A DNA stretch of 58,527 nucleotides from assembly GCF_026652115.1 (NCBI RefSeq), contig NZ_JAPPSQ010000022.1, forward strand, positions 1 to 58,527, read 5' to 3'. The number at the start of each line of letters is the position of its first letter. Positions within the stretch are counted from its first letter, which is position 1. Below are positions 10,301 to 18,386 of this stretch, in pieces. The notes below the pieces were generated by a model. The model did no database searches, had not been told where the DNA came from, and saw only the letters and a program-made list of their open reading frames with translations. Source of the stretch: Algoriphagus sp. PAP.12. Its GTDB lineage: Bacteria > Bacteroidota > Bacteroidia > Cytophagales > Cyclobacteriaceae. Made by a program: the position numbers and the translations under genes.

Positions 10301-11462
10301 GTTAGCAGGGGAAATCCACTCCATTCAAATTGCCAGAACTCTGATGGTTTTGTTGATGAGGATTTCTGCTTCCTCGAAGTCAATCATTCTTTGGGTAAAT
10401 CCTGAAGGTGATTTGCAGGCCTATCATGATATTAACTTGTTGAATTTTAAGGAAGCAGATCAGGATAATTCATGGAAGGTTTTGTCTGAGCTTTTTAGAA
10501 TGGTCCACCGGACAAAGACTCCATTGGTTTTGAATCAATTGGAAAATCATATGAATTACCCAGAATTGGATTCTATTCTGAAAAAAGGCATAAAGTCAGC
10601 TTTGTTTTTTCCTGTTGGTTTTTCTGAAAACCATACCATGGTGGTATATCTGGAAAGTCGATTTGATGATAATGCCTATACAGAGGATGTTTTGAGATGG
10701 ATAAGAATAGTTTCAAGGCAAGGGGGGGTGATTTTGGATAATGCCAAAAACTTTGAAAACACCTTGAGGTTGAATGAAGAGGTTCAGAAAAAGATGGAAG
10801 AAAAACAGGTTTTGATGACTTTGCTCGAAAAGCAAAAAGATTCCCATATCAAGGACCTGATTAAAGTTCAAGAGTACGAAAGAGAAAGGATTGCCAGTGA
10901 GCTACATGATAGCTTGGGGTCTCAACTCTCTACTTTGAAGCTGAATTTGACGCATATTTTTGAGACTTCTGTTGGGGATGTATGGAAAGATAAAGGTCTA
11001 AAATCACTTCAAAAATTGGATGAAGCTATTGACGATGTCAGAAGGATTGCTCACCACATGTCACCTGTTTCTTTGAAAAGATTCGGTTTGGATCTGGCAC
11101 TACAGGCCTTGCTGGAGCCACTCTCTCAGCAGACTTCAATCCAAACTGAACTTCAGATTTTGGGAATGGAAGAACGGTTAGAACCACAGTTGGAGTTGGC
11201 AGTTTATAGAATTTGCCAAGAGCTTATTCAGAATGTTTTAAAGCATTCAAAGGCTGACTATTTAAGGTTGCAAATCATCAAGCATTCAGATACAATTAAT
11301 ATTTCTATTGAGGATAATGGCAAAGGGATTCAAAAACCAAAAGAAGAATGGGGGATGGGCTTATTGGGAATTGAAACCAAGGTTCAAATGCTCAATGGAG
11401 ATTTTCAAATTGAAAGTCAGCCTGATATGGGCTGTTTGGTGATGATTGATATTCCAAATTAA
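7344..11462 (+). CDS. Giant soluble sensor histidine kinase: AAA ATPase, TPR, GAF, HisKA_3
   Basis: A 1372-residue protein without signal peptide or membrane segment. Domains in order: AAA/STAND-like ATPase (about 15-300) with Walker A GKEGIGKS (47-54) and Walker B IIWFVDDFQWVD; a long helical TPR-like region (about 380-970); a GAF-like domain (about 975-1133); a short coiled coil; a HisKA_3 dimerisation domain with ELHDSLG (phospho-His about 1188); and HATPase_c with N-box CQELIQNVLKHS and G-boxes EDNGKGI and GMGLLGIETK. The ATG at 7344 is preferred over an in-frame TTG four codons earlier; no ribosome site decides it. The architecture resembles the ATPase-TPR-GAF kinases of cyanobacteria and myxobacteria, minus the Ser/Thr kinase module. 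The likely partner is the LuxR-type regulator at 5613. The ligand is unknown. Confidence 0.9.
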   Translation: MDFAPFYPQKSSFKEIRTKQFFRKMESAFQQLSLQTDFQLVGVLITGKEGIGKSFLTRQFLKSNPHELLISSQSFQLQNIPYSALKGALGPYLSGKIKRMDSLEFSRFSQEVRALLGSDFSLLSEYLPELSMLLDSDSSEEQIHLPKIESQLYIVFRKFFEFLRAYFKRPIIWFVDDFQWVDGSSSNLIQHLLANLDSHTLILVAVADIDNSSQNNVSQLLNSLAWFQKHIVTIQLDNLTEPQAKELIENRLGGEVSEDLAQILIESSDGLPATLILMLETLIFEDLIHKNDRKWNGNLNQISQKLIGEKKDQLLSKIYVSFSPLRREILALVACFGELDLTRLKRIFSNHIELGDALKKLFLEDFLTLHNDKIGIEATIKEVVISNLDKEEIQRLHLVLGKQLLSENWNEKNVAELVVLAQRFQQISGYLQNPPEKQRIIGLLIQVAQIQREEHSYSQAKGFLTTARDLLKGEKWTENGFLIGQVWLERAKVEYYLGEFDVAEILLDELLEQNQDSQLRFLAFELKIIVNNHLGRYRKSVFILTEILNELGLRLPNDPEQIEKEIQELEGGISLASLSNQSLNKSVSSQSKILQLLYNGGMALHHTSDLLMTWAALQIISRSQQIDQPNVRSLGLVSFGRMKIISGQIEEGFDLGLYGLNLNNSIGDIQYRSRVLGVFGFYILPWKEGYHLSYPLLEEGMAVARKSGDLIAYYINKTHLFNLHFLSGKPIEDLLRFDFKESYVGMELTYYITHYQKELIKYFSGESPFLSLPKQEARGLAARLTLQEEKFYRNYVLARYYFMFGYYSQAIDSSSIAEKNQKLQEGSPLVPANLMLKALAITQNWANQGKDKSEVWKWLDSVYQKFASWKEKSPANFASSFWLLQAETWRIRDEDFKKIENAYIHAIQTSQENVYLKAVCHELFAKFYLEERNVVSASTHLQHAMFHYHQWGAHRKIEQLVRQFAFIIPKESQKRESLDIETILFELAGEIHSIQIARTLMVLLMRISASSKSIILWVNPEGDLQAYHDINLLNFKEADQDNSWKVLSELFRMVHRTKTPLVLNQLENHMNYPELDSILKKGIKSALFFPVGFSENHTMVVYLESRFDDNAYTEDVLRWIRIVSRQGGVILDNAKNFENTLRLNEEVQKKMEEKQVLMTLLEKQKDSHIKDLIKVQEYERERIASELHDSLGSQLSTLKLNLTHIFETSVGDVWKDKGLKSLQKLDEAIDDVRRIAHHMSPVSLKRFGLDLALQALLEPLSQQTSIQTELQILGMEERLEPQLELAVYRICQELIQNVLKHSKADYLRLQIIKHSDTINISIEDNGKGIQKPKEEWGMGLLGIETKVQMLNGDFQIESQPDMGCLVMIDIPN

Positions 11463-11534
11463 ATTTATGATCAACTGTATCGCACAAATAACAAAAGGCG
11501 TCTTTGAATGGTAAACCAATAATTTTTTACCAAA

Positions 11535-12008
11535 ATGAAAACAATGAAAAAATACATCCTCCTGATTTTAGCAATCCCCTTTCTTTTTTCAAGCTGTTCG
11601 GACGAAGAGCCAAGTCCTGAGGCAAGGATTACAGGGATTTATGAGCAGAATTATGAGTTTGCTGAAACAGATTGGCAAACGACGATTCAGTTTGAAAGAG
11701 AAGGAACTTTCTATACTGAAAGGGTAGTCAAAAACTCTGGCGGAGATGAAATAATTGGGTTTTATTATTACGGAAGTGGCACATACACCATATCAGAAGA
11801 TGATGTGGCAGTTCTCAATTTTGAGGAGTATTTTATTGGACCGGAAGATGGAGGCCCGGTAGCAAAGTCTGAGTTATACGAGTATGAAGATGGAAGAGGT
11901 GTGATGAATTATTCAATTCTTGAAAATTACACCAGATTAAGGTACCAGTGTGGTCCTTCGGAGTTTTGTGCACCTTCCCAAGATGATGATTTTATAAGAG
12001 TAGATTAA
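11535..12008 (+). CDS. Small secreted lipoprotein, tandem copy A
   Basis: A 157-residue protein of unknown function. The signal peptide ends in the lipobox FSSC, so it is a lipoprotein. The following acidic SDEEP stretch may matter for sorting. The mature part looks beta-rich, like lipocalin-type Bacteroidota lipoproteins: GIYEQNYEF..., KNSGGDEIIGFYYYGSGTYTI, and a C-terminal CGPSEFC that may form a disulfide. ATG codons at 11535 and 11544 are both possible; the second matches the start of the next gene's protein. Copy B follows and shares the same leader and repeated landmarks, so the pair arose by duplication. Confidence 0.8.
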   Translation: MKTMKKYILLILAIPFLFSSCSDEEPSPEARITGIYEQNYEFAETDWQTTIQFEREGTFYTERVVKNSGGDEIIGFYYYGSGTYTISEDDVAVLNFEEYFIGPEDGGPVAKSELYEYEDGRGVMNYSILENYTRLRYQCGPSEFCAPSQDDDFIRVD

Positions 12009-12073
12009 TGGATTTAGGAATTCATCAAGTCTTAATTAGAAATAAAAACGTCCTGATTTTTAATCATAATACC

Positions 12074-12550
12074 ATGAAAAAATACATCTATTTGATTTTA
12101 GCAATTCCTTTTCTTTTTTCAAGCTGTTCGGACGAAGAGCCCAGTCCTGAGGCGAGGATTGCCGGAGTTTATGAACGTATTATCCAGGGTAATTTAGGTT
12201 GGGGGACTGAGCAATTTGATTTTGTGGGTACACTGGATTTTAAAAATGATGGTACCTTTACTTTTGAAGAAGTGACCAAGAATGTTGGAGGAGATGAAAT
12301 ATTAGGATATAGGGCTTACGGAAATGGGACCTATACCATAGAGAATAATAAGGTGACCATCGTCAAAAATGAAGCATATCTTCAAGGGGTGGCGGATTCT
12401 AATTATCAGCCAAAAAGTGAGTTGGTTCTTTATCAATTTGATCCTCCCAGCTTTATAATTTTTGGAATTACCGAGAATTATAAAACCCTGACCAGTGGAT
12501 GCGGACCTCTTGAAAACTGTTTGGTGCTTACCTACAATAGAGTTGAATAA
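12074..12550 (+). CDS. Small secreted lipoprotein, tandem copy B
   Basis: A 158-residue paralogue of the preceding gene. The frame is open from 12008, but the ATG at 12074 starts exactly where copy A does (MKKYI...) and gives a clean lipoprotein signal with lipobox FSSC. The first 35 residues are nearly identical to copy A, while the mature domain is much more diverged and keeps only landmarks: KNVGGDEILGYRAYGNGTYTI and the Cys pair CGPLENC. By eye about 90 % of bases match over the first 100. Function unknown. It runs convergently into the LytT gene, and no clear terminator hairpin was seen between them. Confidence 0.8.
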   Translation: MKKYIYLILAIPFLFSSCSDEEPSPEARIAGVYERIIQGNLGWGTEQFDFVGTLDFKNDGTFTFEEVTKNVGGDEILGYRAYGNGTYTIENNKVTIVKNEAYLQGVADSNYQPKSELVLYQFDPPSFIIFGITENYKTLTSGCGPLENCLVLTYNRVE

Positions 12551-12566
12551 AACACATGGTATTAAC

Positions 12567-13310
12567 TTAGGTCATCCACCTGCTCATAAATTCCAAGAAA
12601 GCGTCTTTGTAATTGTCACTCACCGAAATCTGATTTCCATGAACTGTTATCAGGTTTTTGGAAACAGATTCGATGTGGTCAAGACCAACGATATAGGATC
12701 TATGGACTCGCATGAATTTCTTGGTAGGAAGGAGCTCTTCCATACTTTTTAAACTGGTCAATGAAAGCAAAGGTGAGGCTTTGGAGAGCAAATGCACCTT
12801 GACATAATCTTTATAGGCTTCCACATAGGCGATGTCTTCCAAAAGCACTTTGACCAATTGGTACTCTACTTTTAAAAAAATGTATTCAGGATCCTCCTCG
12901 ACTTTTACCTTGACAGATTCCGAATTTCTATTTTGCTTTTCGAAATAATTGAACGCTTTTGTCGCAGCATTCAGAAATTCCTCATAGGAATAAGGTTTGA
13001 GAAGATAATCTATAGCGTCCACTTTATACCCTTCAATAGCAAATTGGTGATAGGCTGTCGCAAAGATGATTCGGGTTTTATCGGAGTCTTTTTTTCCATC
13101 TAGGACTCGCGCCAATTCCATCCCTGAAAGATCTGGCATCTGAATGTCCATAAAAATCAACTGTACTTGATTTTGGTTGATAAATCCCAAGGCCTCAATA
13201 GCGCTGGAAAACTTACCCTTCAACTCCAAAAATGCAGTCTGCTCAATGTATTTGCAAAGAAGGTCAAGAGCTAATGGCTCATCATCTACAGCTATACATT
13301 GGAGTTTCAT
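12567..13310 (-). CDS. LytTR-family response regulator
   Basis: A 247-residue regulator. The receiver domain (1-120) has the acidic DDE at 9-11 and phosphoacceptor Asp55 in LIFMDIQMPDLSG. A LytTR DNA-binding domain covers about 145-245 (IFLKVEYQLVKVLLEDIAYVEAY..., FMRVHRSYIVGLDHIESV). The start ATG overlaps the stop of the upstream sensor gene by four bases (ATGA), so the two are translationally coupled. Such LytS/LytT pairs are the standard simple two-component system of Bacteroidota. The beta-barrel gene at 14651 diverges from the pair and is a candidate target (inference from position only). Confidence 0.93.
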   Translation of the reverse strand: MKLQCIAVDDEPLALDLLCKYIEQTAFLELKGKFSSAIEALGFINQNQVQLIFMDIQMPDLSGMELARVLDGKKDSDKTRIIFATAYHQFAIEGYKVDAIDYLLKPYSYEEFLNAATKAFNYFEKQNRNSESVKVKVEEDPEYIFLKVEYQLVKVLLEDIAYVEAYKDYVKVHLLSKASPLLSLTSLKSMEELLPTKKFMRVHRSYIVGLDHIESVSKNLITVHGNQISVSDNYKDAFLEFMSRWMT

Positions 13311-14389
13311 GAGAGATTGATTGTCAGATTAACGTAATATTCCTCTTTGCCTTCGTCTTTCCCAAATTTAAGTTTATGTTTTTTAGGATAGAGAAGACTC
13401 AGGCGTCTTTGTGTATTTGCTAGTCCGATTCCACTTTCTCTTGCTTCAGGACTATCCAAATTGACTGGGAAAATTTGATTTCTTGTTTCAAAGAAAACTG
13501 TGTCTCCCATGATTTCTAACTTGATATAGATATGACTTTCCTTTTGGGAACTGATACCATGCTTGAAGCAGTTTTCCAAAAATGGTAAAATCAACATTGG
13601 TGCGATGACCTGATTGTCTTTTGAATCGTCAAGATGGATTTCAAGCTTTACCTTGTCTGTTAGACGCATTTTCATCAGCTCAATATAATCTCGAATGAAA
13701 TCCACCTCCTTACTTAAGAGAGTTGACTCATGTTGATTTTCATACAGAACATATCTCATCATTCTGGAAAGTTTCAATAAAGCCTCCTGAGCTTTTTTGA
13801 TATCCAGGTTGGTTAAAGAATAGATGTTGTTCAGAGTATTGAAAAAGAAATGCGGATTGATTTGAGCCTTCAGATATGAAAGCTCGGTATTGATATTTTG
13901 TTTTTCTAGCTCTTGGCGGTTGGCTTCATCTCTTTGCCATTTCTGAACCAAAGCTACAGATGTACTCAAGCCTACCGAAACGATATAAAGGAGTACTTGG
14001 AAAGCATCACCTTGGATCCATCTACGGCCGGGCTTGAAAGGTCTATCCGGATTGAAAAACTCATGCATTCTTCTTGGGTATTGGATAAGTTGCTCGAAAT
14101 AGACTATTGAGAAATAGAATAAAACGACCCCTCCAATTACAATCGCCAGATAAAGGTAGTTTTTACCTTTTAATAGAAACCTTGGAACAAAGAAGGTGAC
14201 ATTGGTATAAAAGGCCGCAACCAAAAGACCAACCAGGAAAATCTGCTTATACCAAAAGGCAACTGGTAATTCTGCTTCTCCCATTCTCCAGGAAAGTGGA
14301 GAGAGTAACACAAGGAGGATGCATAGCATTAACCATCCTAGCAAGTGCACTACAAAAGAAATGTTCTTATTTGGGGTGATAGTAGCCAT
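13307..14389 (-). CDS. LytS-type sensor histidine kinase
   Basis: A 360-residue membrane kinase. Four hydrophobic segments fill residues about 10-165 (VVHLLGWLMLCILLVLL, IFLVGLLVAAFYTNVTFFV, YLYLAIVIGGVVLFYFSIVY, FQVLLYIVSVGLSTSVALV). Then comes a short coiled coil and the His_kinase motif (PF06580) with QINPHFFFNTLNNIYSL, where the His is the phosphorylation site. A C-terminal ATPase domain has PMLILPFLENCFKHG and SGIGLANTQRRL. There is no large periplasmic sensor domain, so the signal is probably sensed in or near the membrane. It is coupled to the LytTR regulator by a four-base overlap. Confidence 0.93.
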   Translation of the reverse strand: MATITPNKNISFVVHLLGWLMLCILLVLLSPLSWRMGEAELPVAFWYKQIFLVGLLVAAFYTNVTFFVPRFLLKGKNYLYLAIVIGGVVLFYFSIVYFEQLIQYPRRMHEFFNPDRPFKPGRRWIQGDAFQVLLYIVSVGLSTSVALVQKWQRDEANRQELEKQNINTELSYLKAQINPHFFFNTLNNIYSLTNLDIKKAQEALLKLSRMMRYVLYENQHESTLLSKEVDFIRDYIELMKMRLTDKVKLEIHLDDSKDNQVIAPMLILPFLENCFKHGISSQKESHIYIKLEIMGDTVFFETRNQIFPVNLDSPEARESGIGLANTQRRLSLLYPKKHKLKFGKDEGKEEYYVNLTINLS

Positions 14390-14650
14390 TGTATTGAATT
14401 AACTGCTGCCAAACTAATATAAAGAATCAATTTGCAGTATTTCTAATCTGCCAGTCTGCTGTTTTTCACGCTGAAACAACAATATGAGCGGATAAAGCCA
14501 TTTGTCGAGATGAAATACCTTTTTATCTGCTCATTTAGGGATTTGGTCGATAAGATACCTATATCTGTCTATTTGGTCAAAAAAAGCAAAACAAAGCCTT
14601 CAATTTTGGGGTATCAATGTGGTGTGAGCCCAATATTTGAAAACAAGACC

Positions 14651-17158
14651 ATGAAAAAATTACTCAATCTAATTATTCTATTTGCTGCTTTGGGAATGTC
14701 CCCGGCTTTTGCGCAGCAATCACAATCTCAGCCAGCCAGGATAATCGGGGTGGCTAAAGATGTTAAAACGGGAGAACCTGTTGGTTATGCCACAGCCGCT
14801 CTTTACAAGAAAGGTTCGGATGTAAGCATGTCAGGTGCTGTCGCTGACGGTGATGGTAAATTCTTCATTACTGGATTTGAACCGGGTGAGTATTCACTTC
14901 AGGTTTCCTTTATGGGGTTTGAAACCTTAGTCGTAGATAATATCAATATTACCTCCAAAACTGGTGATACTAATTTGGGAGAACTTAAAATGTCTGATGA
15001 AGGAGTGGCTTTGGAAGAAGTGACCGTTCAGGGACAGAGAGAATTGATCGAAGAGCGTGTAGATAGGACTATATATAAAGCTGAAAACGATAGAACGACA
15101 GCTGGTGGAGATGCAACAGATGTATTGAGAAGAGTTCCAATGCTTTCTGTAGACATGGATGGAAACGTATCCATGAGAGGTAGTTCTAGTATTACCGTAT
15201 TGATTGACAACCGTCCTTCTGCCATCGCCGCAAGTAGCATTACTGATGCCTTGAGGCAGATTCCTGCTGATGAAATCAAGGAAGTTGAAGTCATTACTTC
15301 TCCATCTGCAAGATTTGATGCAGAAGGAACTTCAGGTGTTATCAATATTGTGACGAAGAAGAACAACCTTCAAGGGATGACTTTGAGCATCAATACAGGT
15401 GCTGGTCTGAGAGGATCAAATCTTGGATTGAATGGTAGTGCAAGAATCGGAAAATTTGGATTCTCTTTGGGAGGATTCGGTAGAGCTGGATATAATATTT
15501 TAGGAGGCTTTAACAACGAACAATTACTAACAGGAGCTGATGGAAGCCAAACCACTGTTGTGCAATCTGCAGACACTGAAAGCAAAATGATGTTTGGTAG
15601 ATATAATTTCGGTGTAGACTATGAAATCGACAAGTACAACTTTTTGACTGGTGCTGTCAACTTTGGATTGAGAAACATGCAAGGTAATCAGACCAATTTC
15701 TTGACAGAAAGATTTGTTGCTGGAGACATGATAAGTTCTGCGCTGAGAGAAACTGATACTAAAAGTGACGGTAATTCATTGGATTTGAGTGTGAACTATA
15801 CCAGGACTTATGAGAAAAAAGGGAAAGAAATCAGTTTGTTAACGCTATATAGCAGAGATAATAGAAACAGCTCCTTTGTAAATAGTCTCTTCAATGATGA
15901 TTTTCAGACCATTGATTCCAAATTGAGGAATGAAAACCCAAGTAGAAACGAAGATTTCACTGTTCAATTGGATTTTGTAAATCCATTGGGTAAGGACGGA
16001 AATCAGATCTTGGAATACGGAGCAAAGAATATTCTAAGACAATCATATTCTGATTTTGCATACTTCCAAGCAGAAGGATCAGATGGGCCTTATGTTGAAA
16101 TTCAGGATCCAACTTTGAGTAATGAATTTACATACGATCAAAATGTGACTGCTGGTTATGGTTCTTATACCTTCAATTTCTTGAAGAACTATACTCTGAA
16201 AACTGGTCTTCGATATGAGTACACTACAATTAGCGCAGAATTCGTAGATGAGCAAACTGTAGATATTCCATCTTATGGGACTTTCGTTCCAAGTGTGAAT
16301 GCGAGTCGCAAATTGAAAAATGGTAACATGATCAAGGCTGCGTATAATAGAAGAATTCAGAGACCTTCTATGAGATTTTTGAACCCTAACTTGGATACAT
16401 CGAATCCTTCTCAATGGTCTCAAGGTAATCCGGTTCTGGATCCTGAAATGACTGACAATTTTGAATTGGGATACAGTACCTACCTCGGAAACTCCATGTT
16501 GAATTTTACTGGATTCTACAGAAACACAACAGGTTCTATCCAGGCAGTAAGATCTGTGTTGGAAGACAATGTGATTTTCACAACCTATGAGAATATCGGT
16601 CAAGAACAGGCTGTTGGTACCAATTCATTTATGAATATCAACATCAATAACAAATTCTCTTTGAATGGTGGCTTTGACCTTTACTATGCCATGTTGGACA
16701 ATGGACTAGGAACGAAAAATAATGGATGGGTGATCTCTGGTAGAATGTTTGGTAACTATACTTTACCGAAGGATTGGCAAATCCAATTATTCTCTTTTGC
16801 AAGAGGTAGAAGAGTTCAGCTACAAGGGTCCAATGGTGGATTTGCGATGTATGGATTGAATTTTAATAAGCAGTTCAAGGAGAAAAGAGGTTCAATTGGC
16901 TTTGGATTGGAGAACTTCCTAACAAAAGAGTTTAAGGTGAATAATGAGATCATTACTCCAACCATGATCCAAAATAGCACCAATACAATGCGTAACATGA
17001 ACTTCAAAATCAACTTCAGCTATAGAATCGGTAAGTTGAGTATGAATGACCGTCAGAGAAGAAGAAGATCCGTTTCAAATGATGATTTGAAAGAAGGTGG
17101 AGGAGAAGGCGGAAACGAAGGCGGAGGCATGATGAATAATAACAATAACAAGAAGTAA
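14651..17158 (+). CDS. Outer-membrane beta-barrel family protein (TonB-receptor-like)
   Basis: An 835-residue barrel protein. The ATG at 14651 starts a signal peptide ending AFAQ; the open frame extends 47 codons upstream without signal-like sequence. A carboxypeptidase-regulatory-like domain lies at about 30-110 (GVAKDVKTGEPVGYATAALYKKG). The plug-like part reads DATDVLRRVPMLSVDMDGNV, and TSPSARFDAEGTSGVINIVTKK is typical of the CirA-like/OMP_b-brl_3 group. After the barrel there is an odd tail: a basic RQRRRR patch, then a Gly/Glu/Asn-rich stretch ending in NNNNNKK, instead of the usual terminal aromatic. It is divergent from LytS/LytT. The substrate is unknown. Confidence 0.9.
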   Translation: MKKLLNLIILFAALGMSPAFAQQSQSQPARIIGVAKDVKTGEPVGYATAALYKKGSDVSMSGAVADGDGKFFITGFEPGEYSLQVSFMGFETLVVDNINITSKTGDTNLGELKMSDEGVALEEVTVQGQRELIEERVDRTIYKAENDRTTAGGDATDVLRRVPMLSVDMDGNVSMRGSSSITVLIDNRPSAIAASSITDALRQIPADEIKEVEVITSPSARFDAEGTSGVINIVTKKNNLQGMTLSINTGAGLRGSNLGLNGSARIGKFGFSLGGFGRAGYNILGGFNNEQLLTGADGSQTTVVQSADTESKMMFGRYNFGVDYEIDKYNFLTGAVNFGLRNMQGNQTNFLTERFVAGDMISSALRETDTKSDGNSLDLSVNYTRTYEKKGKEISLLTLYSRDNRNSSFVNSLFNDDFQTIDSKLRNENPSRNEDFTVQLDFVNPLGKDGNQILEYGAKNILRQSYSDFAYFQAEGSDGPYVEIQDPTLSNEFTYDQNVTAGYGSYTFNFLKNYTLKTGLRYEYTTISAEFVDEQTVDIPSYGTFVPSVNASRKLKNGNMIKAAYNRRIQRPSMRFLNPNLDTSNPSQWSQGNPVLDPEMTDNFELGYSTYLGNSMLNFTGFYRNTTGSIQAVRSVLEDNVIFTTYENIGQEQAVGTNSFMNININNKFSLNGGFDLYYAMLDNGLGTKNNGWVISGRMFGNYTLPKDWQIQLFSFARGRRVQLQGSNGGFAMYGLNFNKQFKEKRGSIGFGLENFLTKEFKVNNEIITPTMIQNSTNTMRNMNFKINFSYRIGKLSMNDRQRRRRSVSNDDLKEGGGEGGNEGGGMMNNNNNKK

Positions 17159-17171
17159 TTATTCTATAGGG

Positions 17172-17200
17172 AGAGGCTATGATACAGTTCAATGGCCTCT
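17172..17200 (+). terminator. Terminator after the beta-barrel gene
   Basis: AGAGGCTA (17172-17179) pairs with TGGCCTCT (17193-17200) through seven canonical pairs and one wobble. It is followed by TTTCTATT and lies 14 bases past the stop at 17158. Confidence 0.6.
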
Positions 17201-17272
17201 TTTCTATTCGTCTCTGTATTAAGATTGGCTTTATTTAAGCGTAAACAGATAGATAGATTGGGTAACAAAAAA

Positions 17273-17293
17273 CCCGGCTTTGTTAAGGCCGGG
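17273..17293. terminator. Bidirectional terminator between barrel gene and pdhB
   Basis: CCCGGC (17273-17278) / GCCGGG (17288-17293) is flanked by A-rich sequence on the left and CTTTTTT on the right. It can end transcripts from both sides; pdhB ends at 17321 on the minus strand. Confidence 0.8.
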
Positions 17294-17320
17294 CTTTTTT
17301 ATGTTTGAAGGTTTTGTAAA

Positions 17321-18301
17321 TTAACCTCTGTAAGTCACTTTTTTGATCGCTGCTACGGTTCTTTCCACATTTGGAATAGTGGCCTCAATATAAGTTGGAG
17401 CGTAGCTCAAAGGAATATCCATTGAATTCACTCTGATCACTGGAGAATCTAGGTAATCAAATGCATATCTCTGGAAGTGATAAGTCAATTCAGAAGAGAT
17501 AGCTGCAAGAGGGTTTGCTTCTTCAACGATAACAACTCTATTGGTCTTCTTGACAGATTCAACACAAGTTGCATAATCGATAGGTCTAACGGTTCTCAAG
17601 TCGATTACTTCACATTCAATTCCTTCTTTGGCCATTTCTTCAGCAGCTTGGAGAGCTACTTTCATCATTTTACCAAAGGAAATCAAAGTCACGTCTTTAC
17701 CTTTTCTTTTGATATCTGCTACCCCGATAGGAAGCATGTATTCAGACTCAGGAACTTCTCCTTTATCAGAGTACATCACCTCAGATTCCATGAAGATCAC
17801 TGGATCTGGGTCACGGATAGCGGCTTTTAGAAGTCCCTTCGCATCATAAGGATTAGAAGGCACGATTACTTTCAATCCAGGAGTATTTGCAAACCAGTTT
17901 TCAAAGTTGGAAGAGTGAGTAGCTCCCAATTGGCCAGCATTACCTGTTGGACCACGGAAAACGATAGGAACTGAATAAGCCCCACCTGACATGGCATACA
18001 TTTTCGCAGCAGAATTGATGATCTGATCAATCGCAACCAAAGAAAAGTTGAATGTCATGAATTCGATAATAGGTCTCAAGCCGCTCATCGCAGCACCTAC
18101 TCCCAAACCTGCAAATCCCAATTCGGCGATCGGCGTGTCATAAACTCGCTCTGGTCCAAACTCATCAAGCATTCCCTGGGAAACTTTATAGGCACCGTTG
18201 TATTCGGCTACTTCTTCACCCATCAGAAAGACATTAGCATCACGTCTCATTTCTTCGGACATGGCCTCTCTGAGGGCTTCACGAAATTGTATTTCTCTCA
18301 T
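17321..18301 (-). CDS. pdhB: Pyruvate dehydrogenase E1 component, beta subunit
   Basis: A 326-residue subunit of the thiamine-diphosphate E1 enzyme that decarboxylates pyruvate for acetyl-CoA synthesis. The start at 18301 gives MREIQFREALREAMSEEM, the usual E1-beta beginning; the longer open frame upstream adds a Cys/Pro-rich stretch unlike the family. Landmarks are FLMGEEVAEYNGAYKVSQGM, DTPIAELGFAGLGVGAAM (ThDP-site Glu region), VFRGPTGNAGQLGATHS and the C-terminal transketolase domain VIDLRTVRPIDYATCVESVKKT. No E1-alpha or E2 gene is adjacent, which is common in this phylum. It follows the aldehyde dehydrogenase by 85 bases on the same strand. Confidence 0.95.
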   Translation of the reverse strand: MREIQFREALREAMSEEMRRDANVFLMGEEVAEYNGAYKVSQGMLDEFGPERVYDTPIAELGFAGLGVGAAMSGLRPIIEFMTFNFSLVAIDQIINSAAKMYAMSGGAYSVPIVFRGPTGNAGQLGATHSSNFENWFANTPGLKVIVPSNPYDAKGLLKAAIRDPDPVIFMESEVMYSDKGEVPESEYMLPIGVADIKRKGKDVTLISFGKMMKVALQAAEEMAKEGIECEVIDLRTVRPIDYATCVESVKKTNRVVIVEEANPLAAISSELTYHFQRYAFDYLDSPVIRVNSMDIPLSYAPTYIEATIPNVERTVAAIKKVTYRG

Positions 18302-18386
18302 TAGTAAAAGACAAAATTTTGGCTCGTAAAAATAGGAAGGAATCGGGCAATTGCAAAAATAGCTTCCGACATTATCCAAACGTCTC

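Noticed and set aside
14510..14650. N-terminal extension of the beta-barrel protein
   Set aside because: A typical signal peptide starts at 14651; the preceding 47 codons are not signal-like.
16079..16603. Long minus-strand open frame opposite the beta-barrel gene
   Set aside because: It is entirely antisense to a well-supported coding region and its translation shows no domain or signal.
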